64,000 nt of DNA, taken from Tribonema minus. Its lineage: Eukaryota > Sar > Xanthophyceae > Tribonematales > Tribonemataceae. This document shows positions 45,014 to 56,458 of the stretch, in pieces (within the stretch, counting starts at the first letter, position 1; the number at the start of each line of letters is the position of its first letter). Location: positions 620,001 through 684,000 of the forward strand of contig JAFCMP010000530.1 of the NCBI GenBank assembly GCA_017506865.1, read 5' to 3'. The translations under genes were made by a program, and so were the position numbers. The notes under the pieces were generated by a model that was not told where the DNA came from, searched no databases, and saw only the letters and a list, made by a program, of their open reading frames with translations.

Positions 45014-46535
45014 TCAGCTGCTGCCGAAACGCCCCCCCAGCCCCCACCAGAACAGCACGACCACGCCCGCGATGCTGACCCCCCCCTGCGGCGTCCCCTG
45101 CAGCGGCCCCCCCGCCACCGCGCCCAGCGGCGTCACGTACGCCGGCGTGAAGCGTATCGCCGTCTGCCCCCAGTGCGCCGCGACGAGCGCGCCGTACGCC
45201 GCGAGGCGCAGCCACCGCGTCCACCGCTGCACCTGCGCGGCAGCGGCGGCGGCGCGTGCAGGACGCGGCGCGTGAGCAGGGCGCGAGATGCTGTAGCATG
45301 AGAGATTTGCGCGTGGTGGCTTGTGGTATGGCTTTCACGTTTTCAGCTCTGACGCCATGGCCAGTCATTGAGACAACCGCATCAGACAAAATGCAGCGCA
45401 GCCAGGCACCAGGGGTTTTTGTGCCAGTAAGCTGCCGCAGTCTCGCATGCGTACCACATCTCATTGCGGCACCACCGACGCAGCGCATACACACCGAGGT
45501 GGTGGTGGACCTTCATCACGTACTGAGTGACGTTTGAAGCAGCACGTACACAGGATTGGGCTTGAAATAGGTTGGACTTTACTGAAATTCTATGCCACAC
45601 AATGCAAGCACAAGAAGTGGTACAACATCACAACGTGATGCAATAAAGTGTACTATTATTGTGGAAGGGTCTGCATTGACTGGGCGGAAATGAAGGGTCC
45701 AGTCACAGTGCGCGGAGCATCGCACAGCCATTCCATCTTCGCGTCATACTGCCGCAATTGCAATCAGGTGCTGACTGCAAGCCTCAGTGTAATTGACCAG
45801 CTCGTCAGCTCATTGCCTTGCAAGACCAGATTCTCTGTTGTGCGGTGCTTCGGAAACTAGCAGCATGCAGCCGCACATCGGCGATTGATTCAATCAGTGT
45901 GCAGCTCCACTCACAAAGCGAAGATGATGGAATATACCATCCGCGCAGGGCCACAACTCGCTCAGCTGCTTCGAGGAGTTGAGGATGTGGTGCCCAAGTA
46001 GAAGATAGCAGACAATGGGGCTCGCATGCAGCACGCTGACATGATATCATTTTCAAAACAACACCGCAGGCATAAAGGCATGACAGTCATCGAGCTCTAT
46101 TGCGCCCTTCAGCTGCCTCGATGATGCGACGTTGGATGCAGTGCGTGCCGTAACATTCTGAAATTGGGAATTGGTCTGTCAGGAATGCCGACTGGAGATA
46201 GCTCAGCGCAGACATTCAAGATCACGGTGCACGCTCACCTTCGTTCTTCTTGCTGCTCGTTCACCCCTGAGCCGCTCCAGCTCCTTCTCCACCTTGATCA
46301 ACTGCCTTTGCAGCTTCGAGTTTTCCACAAACTTTTCTGGGTAGTTTGTCTTGACGATCTCCACCTTGAGCAAGGCAACATCCTCGCTGTAAGTCACCTC
46401 CGCCTGCGTTCGCCTCCCCGCCATCGCGTGCGCTATCCCCGAAATCAGTTCTACAATCACGCATACCAGAATCGCCAGGATGAGGCCAACTGGGTTGATC
46501 GCCAGCACTGCGGGCAGCGCCGCGCTCCAGGCCAT
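45014..46535 (-). CDS. GET1: GET1/WRB-type tail-anchored protein insertion receptor subunit
   Basis: ER membrane receptor subunit that accepts tail-anchored proteins from the GET3/TRC40 ATPase. Two minus-strand exons, 46535-46239 and 45232-45014, both phase 0, give 171 residues (human WRB 174). There is an N-terminal transmembrane helix at about 15-34 (LILAILVCVIVELIS). A cytosolic coiled coil follows at about 50-95 with the family pattern Leu-x-Glu-Ile…Phe-Val-x-Asn-Ser-Lys-Leu-x-Arg…Lys-Val-Glu-Lys-Glu-Leu. Two further hydrophobic helices lie at about 105-126 and 150-168. The start Met precedes the first helix; the frame is open further upstream but has no ATG. The order one helix, coiled coil, two helices is diagnostic even though sequence identity is low. 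It is head-to-head with eS10. Confidence 0.85.
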
Positions 46536-46768
46536 CTTTGCTGCTGTCCCGGCAATCAGTACCACTGTGTGTCTCAGGTGTTTTTCAGGAAGAAAAAAGT
46601 TGAACTTTAACTTCAACGGTGTCAGCGCTCAATGGTTGATGGCGCCGGCACACGCAGCCCACCCTGCTCCGCCAACTGCCAGCCTCTCGTCTAGTACGTT
46701 AGCGTACTAGCAACCCGAACCAAGTAGCGCGTTTCGCTACTCGGTTCGCACCCCCCCAGAAGGCAACC
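46536..46768. promoter_or_regulatory. Bidirectional region with two adjacent stem-loops (GET1 / eS10)
   Basis: 233 bp between opposed starts. Stem-loop 1: CTAGTACG (46691-46698), TTAG loop, CGTACTAG (46703-46710). Stem-loop 2: arms at 46716-46729 and 46735-46748, 14 bp with one mismatch, 5-nt loop. Both lie within 80 bp of the eS10 ATG and are probably in its promoter or 5' UTR. Confidence 0.7.
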
Positions 46769-49483
46769 ATGGTGAGTGGTCTTGAGCGAGCCCATCCACA
46801 GGCAGGAGAAAAAAAGCTGATGGCTTTTTGTGCGGCGTTGTTCAGCCTGGTCGGCGCAGCAACAACACAATTGCCTCATCGCAACGCCGTCGACGCTGCA
46901 TCGATCAAATGCATGGACTTGGCGCAGCGTCGGGCATTCAATCACGGCGGCTAGGGAAAAGCATTCGCTGGCAACATCAGCAGTGATGGCCGCTGCAGCT
47001 GAGGGTACCTTGGCCGCATCATGTTTACCAGTTCAGTCACGTTTGTCAGCTCCTCTGCTCAAGCAACAGCATCGCTGGCGACCCTCAATTGCTCGCTCAC
47101 TTTCCACTCTCCCTGTGTGCTCCTGGCCGATGCTCGCTGCTCCACGCAGTTCATCCTCAAAAAGAACAGGATCCTGGTGTACCAGTACCTCTTCCAGGAG
47201 GGCGTGCTGGTGGCCAAGAAGGACTTCTACCAGCCGGCGCACGAGGACATCCCTGATGTCCCCAATCTGGAGGTGCTCTGCCTGATGAAGTCCATGAGGA
47301 GCAGGCAGCTGGTCAGGGAGACCTTCAACTGGTGAGCACTGCGTTCATCTCACTTGACAGCAGCAACGGTGTCACGGCGCCTCTGCATTCGGTAGCGGCA
47401 CCGCCCGTCGCTGTCATCCATTGGCATCGAACATTGATGTACTGCATGCACCTGCTGGACTAAGGAAATCAGGGGAACAGCCCAGCAGATTTTGTGGGAT
47501 GGCAGGCATATTGTGGGCTTGCTACATTAGACTCATAAGCGGCTCTGAAGCTTGAGACTTGTATCTGAGCCTCTGCCTCTTTTGGTCCAAGACATTCTTG
47601 TTCATCATCGGCAGTGCAAGACAGCATCTAGGGGTACAACACACCCTTTACAAGTTCAGGAAACAGAGCCGCAGCGGATTGGATTTTGCACCAGAGCAAG
47701 TACTTTGTGGACTGGCCGCGACGGGCATTCAGAAGCCAAAGTGATTGATCGTGTGCGCTGAGGACTTCTCATTTTTGCAATGTAGTCGGTGCCTTACAGG
47801 CATTGCGTGGCACATGCGCTTGATAGTCATGCATCGAAGACAGTGTGCTGTGGCGTGCCCATTACCACAGCATGGGCAGTGTTCGCACTTGCTGCAATCC
47901 TTGAGCCCAGGTGTTCAGGGCTGGGGCTGCGCTGCTTGGCATGCTGCTGCAGTGACCCACAAAAAGAATGCCACCACCAGGAGCCTGCTGCGGGCCGGTT
48001 GTCGCAGACGGACAGGGCTGCATGCAGTATTCACTGTTGGAAAGGCAATGGAGTGTGCGGGTGTCGCTTGCAGGGGAGCCTTGGCGCGCTCAAATATACC
48101 TCTGGGGTGTGTGGGGGGTGGGAGGGGAAGGGGGGAGGGGGGTTTGGCAAGCATCAACGCTCTCACGATATCAACATCTGGGGCGCAGGCGGGATGTTAC
48201 GGGCGGAACCGGGGTAACCATGCGTGTCACTGACCTGCAGCTGGTGCAGCCCTGGAGGATGCTTGGCCGCAGCAGCGCCATGTGACTGCATGTCGGGGAC
48301 GCATGGCGACAGGGGGAGCTGCAGCAATGCATTAATCTGAGCGTCTAAACACTTGACGCGATGCGTGGGTGATCGCCACCAGCGCGGGGCGGCTCGGATT
48401 GCACCAGCAGCTGCACGTTGGCGTCGGCGGCGCGCGTCTGTGCCATCCCGGTGCTCACAATACCGGCGGCTTGCACTCGTCATACCACGCAGCACAGCGC
48501 GCCTTACTTGCGGGAGTCGCTGCGCTGAGCGCGCTTGCATACCATTCAGCTACGCCTGTGACGTGCGATTCGCCGCGGCCGTGCAACTTGCAGCAAGCTC
48601 AAGTGGCGTTGTGGAACTGCCCCTGACTGAGACTCAATTCAATGTGTACGCAGACATGGGGCTGTAAAGATGGCGGTTTGAACTCGCAGCTGCACACCTA
48701 GGGTGCGCGCCAGCTCGCCGCGCGCGCGCGGCGCTCACTTCGGCTCTGATCCCTTGCCTCCCACGCTCTCTTCCCCGTGCGCCACAGGCAGCACTACTAC
48801 TACTACCTGACGGCGGCCGGCATCGAGTACCTGAGGGAGTACCTGCACCTGCCCGAGGAGACCATCCCCGCCACGCTCAAGAAGCCCGCGGCCAGGCCCG
48901 CCCGCGCTGGCCCCGTGCCCGGTGAGTTCAACCCCCTGTCTAGTCTAGGCGGTGTATTGCAGAAGGGTTAGGGTTAGGGTCAACAAGTCAGCGACATGCG
49001 TGAGTGAGGGTGGAATTGCGTGAGTGCGGGATTGCGCCTACAAGGCGTGAGTGACAGCGCGCCGCACACGCCGCGCCGCTGGTGCAGCGTCGCCAGGCAC
49101 TCTCGGAGGACGCAGCTGCGAGGGAGAGCGGCGCGGCGCGGCGCGCCGGCGCGCACGCGCAATTGCCAGGCTATCGCTCTGTACCGGCAGCCACCATGCA
49201 TCAGCGCAGCACCCGACTGTGTCAGTCGGCCTGAATGTGAATGAACGCAACCGCCCCTCGTTTTCACGCCCGCGGCGCCGCTCATCCGCCCTCCCCCCAT
49301 ACCCCGCTCTCGCGCCTCCGCCCGCCCGCGCACGCGCTCCCGACGACAGGCGAGTCCGCCGGCGGCCGGTACGGCGACAAGAAGATGGGGCCCGGCGGCG
49401 ACTTCCAGCCCGAGTTCCAGCAGTCGCGCGACGACGGCTACCGCCGCTCCGGCTTTGGGCGCGGCGGCGGCGCCGGCAACTAG
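46769..49483 (+). CDS. RPS10: 40S ribosomal protein eS10
   Basis: Small-subunit ribosomal protein, on the head near the mRNA channel. Four exons: 46769-46771 (the ATG alone, followed by GTGAGT), 47150-47331, 48788-48921 and 49350-49483. Split codons rejoin correctly (Trp across exons 2/3, Gly across 3/4) for 150 residues; human has 165. Diagnostic stretches include [22 protein letters not shown], read up to [12 protein letters not shown] here, [34 protein letters not shown] and [12 protein letters not shown]. The C-terminus ends in the usual Arg/Gly-rich [10 protein letters not shown] tail. A start-codon-only first exon is common in ribosomal protein genes. Intron 2 is long (1456 nt). Intron 3 begins close to a short TTAGGG-like repeat. 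Confidence 0.97.
48965..48985 (+). repeat. Short interstitial TTAGGG-like repeat
   Basis: About three telomere-type units (GGGTTAGGGTTAGGGT) inside eS10 intron 3. Single GGGTTAGGG-type motifs also occur near 3,469 and 5,790. Too short to claim a telomere. Confidence 0.7.
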
Positions 49484-50498
49484 GCGGCGCGGCGGCGGCG
49501 ATGCACCGCAGCGCTGCGGCGGCGGCGGCAGCGCGCGGCGGCGCGCGGAGGGGCACGTAAATGCACGGCATTGGTGGCAAATGCTGCGGCTGTTGGGTGT
49601 GCTGTGCTGCTGCTGTCGTGCTCGTCTGCGCCGTGGTTTTTGTTACAGTAGTCATTGTACTGGTTTGCGCGTCGTCGCAAGTCCTGCGTTCGCATGTGTC
49701 GGCACTGAGTGATGACGCAACCGCTCGTGCATGGCGCAACCAAAATGGTCTGGCTGCTCAATGCTGCAGGCACTGAGTGTGGGGATCATATGACACATAC
49801 TTGGATATGACCAGCGCACTTGCGCGCTTCCGACGTGTTAGATTGAGGGCATGCAATGTCGTTTCCTGATCTGCGTTCTGCTGGCAGTCATTGCCCAGCG
49901 TCCAGCATTGGCCAGAGTTCGTCTGCAAGGTCAGCTGCTAGCACATTTTGATGACAACAGTTTGTCTATCAGGCCAGCGAAGGGCGCACCAGGAGATGCT
50001 GTGTCCATGATCCCCACATTCTGTGTGCATGCCAAGCCTGAACTGCAATATGCAGATGCCGGGCGCTGTGCATATCAAGCACTTCAAAGTAGATGGCACA
50101 ATCCTTGAGATGTCAACGTCGGGAATTGCAGCACTCAGCTAATCACATCTTATTTCCACAAACCCTCATCTCCTAAAAGGTGTCAAACACAAATAACCGT
50201 GTTGGACTGTGCAGCTGCAAAATGGTCGTCCTACGTATCGACAGGGTCACTATTTGGATCCAAGAAGCTGGGGTAAACTGCGTGCAAACATGCCGGCGGC
50301 TTGCAAGAAGTCTTCCGCAAGCCCTGGATGAGAGACACCATCTTTAGAAACAAATGAGCTACCTGCGGCTAACACGGCACGCGAGGCTAACCTGTGAACA
50401 TCTGGGAGACTAGTCGACTCACAATCGGCTCTGATGTCGCGATCCTGCAACCGTCGCCTGAGAGGGGATCTTGTGGGGGAGCACACACACTTAGAGTG
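49484..50498. other. Intergenic, no gene recognised
   Basis: 3' flank of eS10 and 5' flank of the anchored protein at 50499. Short overlapping open frames only. Confidence 0.5.
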
Positions 50499-51617
50499 AT
50501 GGAGAAGGCTGTGCTTCTAACTGCAGCCGCCTGCTTGGTGGTTGCGGCCTGGCATGCCCCTCGCCGTGAACGCCGCCTCAGCAAGCAAACAGAGCAACCG
50601 TCGTTGACGGGGCAACTGCCGGAGGACACCAAGAACATGGAGAAAGCATATCCATATCATCATACGTGGGGGACTGCTTGGTCCATCAGTTGCTGTAAAA
50701 ATGCGCAGGTCGGAGTCACAAAAGGCACGTGGGCGCTGTCCGCACCAGTCGATGCAGAGTGGATACGGTTGGTGCTGCAGCGCTTCATCAGCCAGGGGCA
50801 GATGGGCCTCAGCGCATCGAAAGGGCAACGTGAGCTGGCACAGAGGGCCCTGGAGCGGTTCCACGGCCTAGTCGATGCTCTGAACACGAAGGTCGAGATC
50901 CTGGAGGGCTGTAAGCGCGGGGTGCGGGAGCTGGCGGCAGACGCGCCCAACAGGGAATCCACCATCATAGAAGCGGTCACCCGTGTTCACCACCTGTACG
51001 ACCATGTCAGCGACCTTTACTGCTCCATCGGCGACAACATGCTGGACCGTCCGCGCGACTCGACGGCGGCGGCCATCACGCGCGAGCGCGAGCGCCTCGA
51101 CCGCCTCGGCGGCGGTCCACAACGGGTGCCTTTGACGCAGGAAGAGAAGGATGAGATCCGCAAGCGGCTCGGCGCCCATTTCCTGAGCATCATCGACTGC
51201 AGGGCCTTCATCAAGGAGCACCTGCCGCTGCTGGTGCAGCGCAACGCCGCCCCCTGGGCGGGCCGGTACCCAGGGTGGCAGCAGCAGCACGAGGCGCGGC
51301 AGCAGGCGCAAATGCAGGCCCAACTCGAGCAGCAGCGGCAGCAGCAGGACATAGCCAATGCGCCAGATGTCTTCGCCAAGTTCCGCTGCAGGCCGCACCG
51401 CATGCTGCACAGGCGCATTGACTCCGCGGCGCCGTTTGCCGCGCGCGCACGCGTCAGTGCTCCTGCGACCGCCGCCGCTGCTGAGGAGGCTGCCGCGGGG
51501 CCGATGCTGCCGGATGGCGATCGTGTGGCGGTGCGTGATAGCGCTCAGCAGGGGGGGCGGCGTCGCAGTCAGGCAGCAGACCACCTGCAGGGCAGCCGCC
51601 GCCGCGGCGGCCGTTGA
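50499..51617 (+). CDS. N-terminally anchored hypothetical protein, intact paralog
   Basis: Single open frame of 372 residues. It starts MEKAVLLTAAACLVVAAW, one hydrophobic segment likely acting as a signal anchor, followed by a basic cluster (APRRERRLSK). The middle is largely helical with charged heptad-like stretches. A Gln-rich block lies at about residues 265-288, then DIANAPDVFAKF, then an Arg/Ala-rich tail ending QGSRRRGGR. Paralogous to the frameshifted copy at 17367-16046 in opposite orientation. Relative to it, this copy lacks about 120 central residues and has a different stretch after the anchor. No known domain is recognised. It is intronless, unlike its neighbours. Confidence 0.65.
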   Translation: MEKAVLLTAAACLVVAAWHAPRRERRLSKQTEQPSLTGQLPEDTKNMEKAYPYHHTWGTAWSISCCKNAQVGVTKGTWALSAPVDAEWIRLVLQRFISQGQMGLSASKGQRELAQRALERFHGLVDALNTKVEILEGCKRGVRELAADAPNRESTIIEAVTRVHHLYDHVSDLYCSIGDNMLDRPRDSTAAAITRERERLDRLGGGPQRVPLTQEEKDEIRKRLGAHFLSIIDCRAFIKEHLPLLVQRNAAPWAGRYPGWQQQHEARQQAQMQAQLEQQRQQQDIANAPDVFAKFRCRPHRMLHRRIDSAAPFAARARVSAPATAAAAEEAAAGPMLPDGDRVAVRDSAQQGGRRRSQAADHLQGSRRRGGR

Positions 51618-52159
51618 TGAGCCGTGCGCATTTCTGCGTCGCGGCGGCAGCAACAGCTTGGCTCAGCAATGACGGCAACACCCAGCAGCGAACTTAATGT
51701 ATGCACTGTTCACGCGGCACCAGCAGCTTGCCGCGGCTACGATAGTGGTGGTGCAGTTGCGAGCACCCGCTGTGCTGCCGCAGCTGCAATCGCAACTCAA
51801 TTTTTTTAACATGAGATCAGAGCGATCACGACGGATTTAATGCCAGTGGCGCTAGTGCAACCTCAAACTGCAGCTTGGATGGCACCGCAACCCAAGGAAC
51901 TCGTTGATGGCTGTAAGCTGTCCCAATCGCAGCGGAGGCAGCAGCAGAGGGCGCAACGGCTACATCGCCACAGCGCCACTGCTCCTGCCGCGCCGCCGAA
52001 GCATGTGGAACGGCTCCAGTCATCATGCCTCGAAGCATACGCCATATCACTGCATTGTACATGATCTAAGTACAGTAGCCCTTTGCGATTGCTGGTCTGT
52101 GCTGCTGTTGTTTTTGAGCTTTGGCGTGCTTTCAAGGAGGGTTGCCTGGAGATGATGCC
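51618..52159. other. Intergenic, no gene recognised
   Basis: GC-moderate sequence with a short A/T tract near 51,798. No exon was identified. Confidence 0.45.
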
Positions 52160-52720
52160 ATGATGCATTGCTCTAATGCTGTGTTGACAATGCTCGGTGA
52201 ATGTTGTTTTCACATGCCACCCACATTGGGGCCATGGCCCATGATGCATTGCTCTAATGCTGTGTTGGAAATGCTCGGTGAATGTTGTTTTGATATGCCA
52301 CCCACATCGGGGCCATGGCCCATGATGCATTGCTCTAATGCTGTGTTGGAACTGCTCGGTGAATGTTGTTTTCACATGCCACCCACATTGGGGCCATGGC
52401 CCATGATGCATTGCTCTAATGCTGTGTTGACAATGCTCGGTGAATGTTGTTTTCACATGCCACAAACATTGGGGCCATGGCCCATGATGCATTGCTCTAA
52501 TGCTGTGTTGACAATGCTCGGTGAATGTTGTTTTCACATGCACCCACATTGGGGCCATGGCCCATGATGCATTGCTCTAATGCTGTGTTGACAATGCTCG
52601 GTGAATGTTGTTTTCACATGCCACCCACATTGGGGCCATGGCCCATGATGCATTGCTCTAATGCTGTGTTGGAAATGCTCGGTGAATGTTGTTTGATATG
52701 CCACCCACATTGGGGCTCTG
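52160..52720. repeat. Seven-copy 81-bp tandem repeat
   Basis: Units start with ATGATGCATTGCTCTAATGC at 52160, 52241, 52322, 52403, 52484, 52564 and 52645. Six steps are 81 bp except one of 80 bp caused by a lost C. Because 81 is divisible by three, both strands stay open: plus reads a 27-residue MMHCSNAVL…GPWP unit and minus reads a SIRAMHHGPWP unit. The 80-bp step breaks the frame, arguing against current coding. Unit-to-unit identity is very high, so amplification is recent. It has no counterpart in the left arm. Confidence 0.93.
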
Positions 52721-53658
52721 CAGCCCTGTCAGCTACAGCATGCCGTGCCGGCACTGGGGCTTGTGAAAGATTGCGGCAGCGCACATGCAAACAGCCAGAT
52801 CTATACAGCGAGAAGGCATATGCACATTACAAGGCTCTGGCATCAGTGTTGCTATCCACAGCATGAACACATGTGGCACTGCACTACACGAACAACAACC
52901 CTGCTAGAAGTACGTGAATTTCTTCAACGCTCTTGGTGGCCAATTGCATCTACAAGCTGCGGCGTGCATTTGAACCATACAAGAAGGGCTGATGCAGAAT
53001 CTTGCAACTGCCAAATCAGGAGCGAAAAACTCACCCAGTGTCAGTGCTCCATGTGTTGACGTACACCCAAGGCACCCGCATGGCGACATGTTCTCTGTCG
53101 CTTTGCAGGAGAGGAGTTCTGCGTGCAACCCTTCCATCCATCCATGACAGGCGCCAGTGGCACGGCCTCTCAGCATAGCAGGCGCTGACCATGAGAACCA
53201 GCAGCGTGCCCCATCATCTGTGCGGTGTCTCCATCACAATGCCGTGCGGCGGCAAAAGCATCAGCCCATAGCCCCGGACACGTAGCAGCAGCTACTGCCA
53301 CCCGCGGCCGCAGCAGCGCGCGCAACGCTTGTGGCGTTTCAATGGCCAGCATGCAGCTGCGGCCCCCCGCAGGGCATGGCGACCCAGGCGCCTTGAGGCC
53401 TCGCCTGCTACCGCCGCCTAGCGACCTCTGTTTGCATTCGCTTCAGCGCCGGTGCCCTGCCTGATTGCCAATCCCAGCGTACGGACAGCTGCTGCTGCCA
53501 TTGCTGATACAACAGGGCTACTGCTTCCAGCGTCGCTGCCTCCGCTGCTGCACGTTGCCTGATGCCACCATTGCTGCTACGGACATGGCCACCGCTTTCA
53601 GCGTCGCTGCCACCGATGCTCCGCATTGCGACACCACCGCTTGCAGCGCGCAGCAGCC

Positions 53659-53859
53659 ATGAGGAGCGTGATGAGCGGCCCCACGCCAACGTCCGCTGCT
53701 GGCGTCGCCATTGCCGCCGCTGTGTTCGCTATTGCCCATGACATCACAGAGCGCTGTGCACAGTCGGCGCATTGCAAATGTCCAGCAAGCAGCGAGCAGC
53801 ACTGCGGACACAGTGTTGTCAGCTGTGGCTGCATGCAGACCGAGTCTGTATGCAGCTGA
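53659..53859 (+). CDS. Small hypothetical protein with N-terminal hydrophobic segment, right copy
   Basis: 66-residue open frame, starting MRSVMSGPTPTSAAGVAIAA with a hydrophobic stretch and then CAQSAHCKC, paralogous to 10963-10655. The alternative start at 53671 matches the left copy. After about 45 shared residues the frame diverges and ends early compared with the left copy (102 residues), so one of the two is probably altered. No family is recognised, and it could be a first exon. Confidence 0.33.
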   Translation: MRSVMSGPTPTSAAGVAIAAAVFAIAHDITERCAQSAHCKCPASSEQHCGHSVVSCGCMQTESVCS

Positions 53860-56458
53860 TTTTGTGTGCGTACAAGTCCGCTAACGTCTGGCCTCAACAA
53901 GTGTGCATGACAAATGTGCCACCATGACAGCCTGCAAGTTCAGCAACAGCGCCAGACAAAGTTACTGTGTGCAACAGATGAAGATGTGCAGCTCTACAGA
54001 GAGAAGTTGGGAAGCTAGCACTTGCTGACCTCAATCAATGTTCTCATTTGCAAGACAAGCATCATGCGGTTTAGACTTTTCTTGCGGCTATCAGCAATCG
54101 CATCATCTCCACGGGTGGCACAGACATCTTCTGACTCCTGCTGCACACAATGAATGATTCATTATGAATCATGTGATCAACGTTGGTGGCTGGCTGGCAC
54201 AGCAGCTGTGTTGCAAAATGATGTGTGCCTTGCTGTTTACTTGCAGGATGTGGAGCTTGCAAGGTCATGGACCACTGCATCAAAGACAACACTGGCCACT
54301 TCGCCTCTGACTGGCACAGCAGAGTGGCAGCTTTGAAAAAAGAAAGCCAAGTTGACCATCTGACCAGAGCTCATTCATCAGCTAATGGATGGTGTTGATG
54401 GTGCTGTAGTCAACTGCAATATATATAATAATGTTCATGCAGCTCCTAGACAACAGCTTCATGTGCAGGCTCAAGCATGATGACAAAAGCTGAAGAAAAA
54501 TGAGCAGAAATGAAATTGGACATGAATTTTGAAGATGACTTGTCGTCGGCGTGTACCTGACTGTTGCAAAGCTGATGCTGTATGCACTTCTGCAATCGCG
54601 TTCGCAGCCCGCAGCAACTCCATGCCTCCAGCTCCTGGCCCCTCCTCTGGGAACTCCGCAGTGCAGTTCAGGTTTCCCGCGCTGAGGCAACTTCCTGACC
54701 TGCCTCAACGTACTTGCCTCTCGAGAGCTCTCTCTCCAGGTAGCTCACGCGGACGAGGGCGAGTCATGCGAGCAGCAGCCACCATCTGCTGCAGCGTGCA
54801 CACCCCTTGACAGGTTTGCCTCAAGCTCAGCCTGTCTCTCTTGGCCAACACACTGGGAGTTCAACACGAGAGGCATTCTGCCCCCTGTTGCAGCAGCATG
54901 CACGACAGTGCCTGCGCCCGCCAGCTGCCAGCCAGGCCTCTTGTCGGCCTGCAATCATTTGGGCGTGCAGACAAACACTGGGTCAGACCAGGAAGCACGC
55001 GACCTGGCAAGCACAGGTTCCATCGCGTCAATGAAGATCCCAGTGCATCCCGGCATGGCCTCTGCCCTCCCGATGCAGCCGTCAAGCTGTATCTGCCAAC
55101 ACTTGGCACACACACGCAGCTCACGCGAGATTGTGGAGCGTCGCCTCCCTGGACGGAAACGATCGCGTTTAGTCAGCCGTTACTAAATGCCGAGGCAACG
55201 AGGCAAAGAGAGGCGATGATGGCTACGTGCTGTGGCTGAGAAGGACGGGGGAGGGAGAGTGGAGGGAGCTGCGCCATGAGCCTGGAGTGCAGTACCTCGC
55301 CAGGCAGCGGCTAAGTAGGACCGAGGCTTGCCAGAGGTTGTGGTTGTCGAAAACTGCGATGTGCTGTTTTTTGGCGACAAGTCATCTCGGCTGAGATCAA
55401 CGCGTTGGCTCTGATCTTCACAGAGGCACTGTTGTGCACTGTCGCTTGGCCTTCATGAGCCTGTACAGCCCGAATCTGCTCTGCAAGTAGCAGTACTGGG
55501 AGGCAACGTGTCAACTCGCCAAAAAAATGCGAGCTATCGTGGACCTCGCTTGCAGACGACAAGTGTTCTGTAGAGTGTATGCAGCCAGATCAAAAGGTGC
55601 TTGGCCTGAGACCAAAGGCCCATTGCCCCATCAAGCAAGTGAGTCATGGCCAAGGTTGAGCCATTCTCTTGCCTCTTGCCTCTTGCCTCTGGCAGCAACG
55701 CACAGAAGACAAGCAGAGCCAACAAGACACAGGAGGAGGAACTTTGGGGAGAGCGCGCTGGCCCTTGGCCACAGGGACGTGGAAGGCGCATTGGACGCTG
55801 GGTATTTGTGTTGGACTGCGCATAAGCTCAGCAACAGAGGTGCGTACATAATCATTTTGTTGGTGGTGGTATTGCTCTCTGGTAGTTCAACCAATGGATA
55901 CAAGCTGGCATGTGGCACATCCGTATGTAGAGAAAGCCGACGCCTACACAGTATTGGTTGGCATGCATGTTGGCTGTGGCTACTGAAGTGCAGTAATTCG
56001 ACCAACTGAGTTTCACAAGCACAAGGCATCATGGGGTAGCAGGCGCCTGTGCATGCACTCTGCTGCGGCACGTCACAACAAGTGTCCATGCTGCTTGGAC
56101 CTCATGATGTCTTCCTGCTGATTCTGGTCATATTGCAGCAGTACGTAGTGCATTTGAAGCTGAGATGCTTTTGAACTCAACAGCTGAAAAGTATGTGTAA
56201 CGCCAGATGTTGAAGCGTCGCGTACCTAAGCAATTGCAGCATTAGCGCGAAAACTGATCGCTGCTGCCACCCTGCCCCCTCTTGCAACCGTTGCCACGCA
56301 CCCTGACCATCAACCTCTTGCATTATTTATGACCCCAACAACAAGCTCCACAGTATACCTCAGCTTTGAGCCCTGAAAACCTTAAACTTATGCTACGTCT
56401 GAACATCGTCGCCCATCGCTCTGCTCACGTGCCCCGCAGCAGCGCTCGGGCCAACACC
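53860..56458. other. Inverted-repeat segment without a secure gene (right)
   Basis: Reverse counterpart of about 8,221-10,650. An in-frame conserved stretch (VQFRFPALRQLPDLP…LSRALSPG) at about 54,660-54,740 ends in CAG/GTAGCT, a possible exon end. In this copy the frame meets a TGA at 54,807 where the left copy has CGA. Confidence 0.4.
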
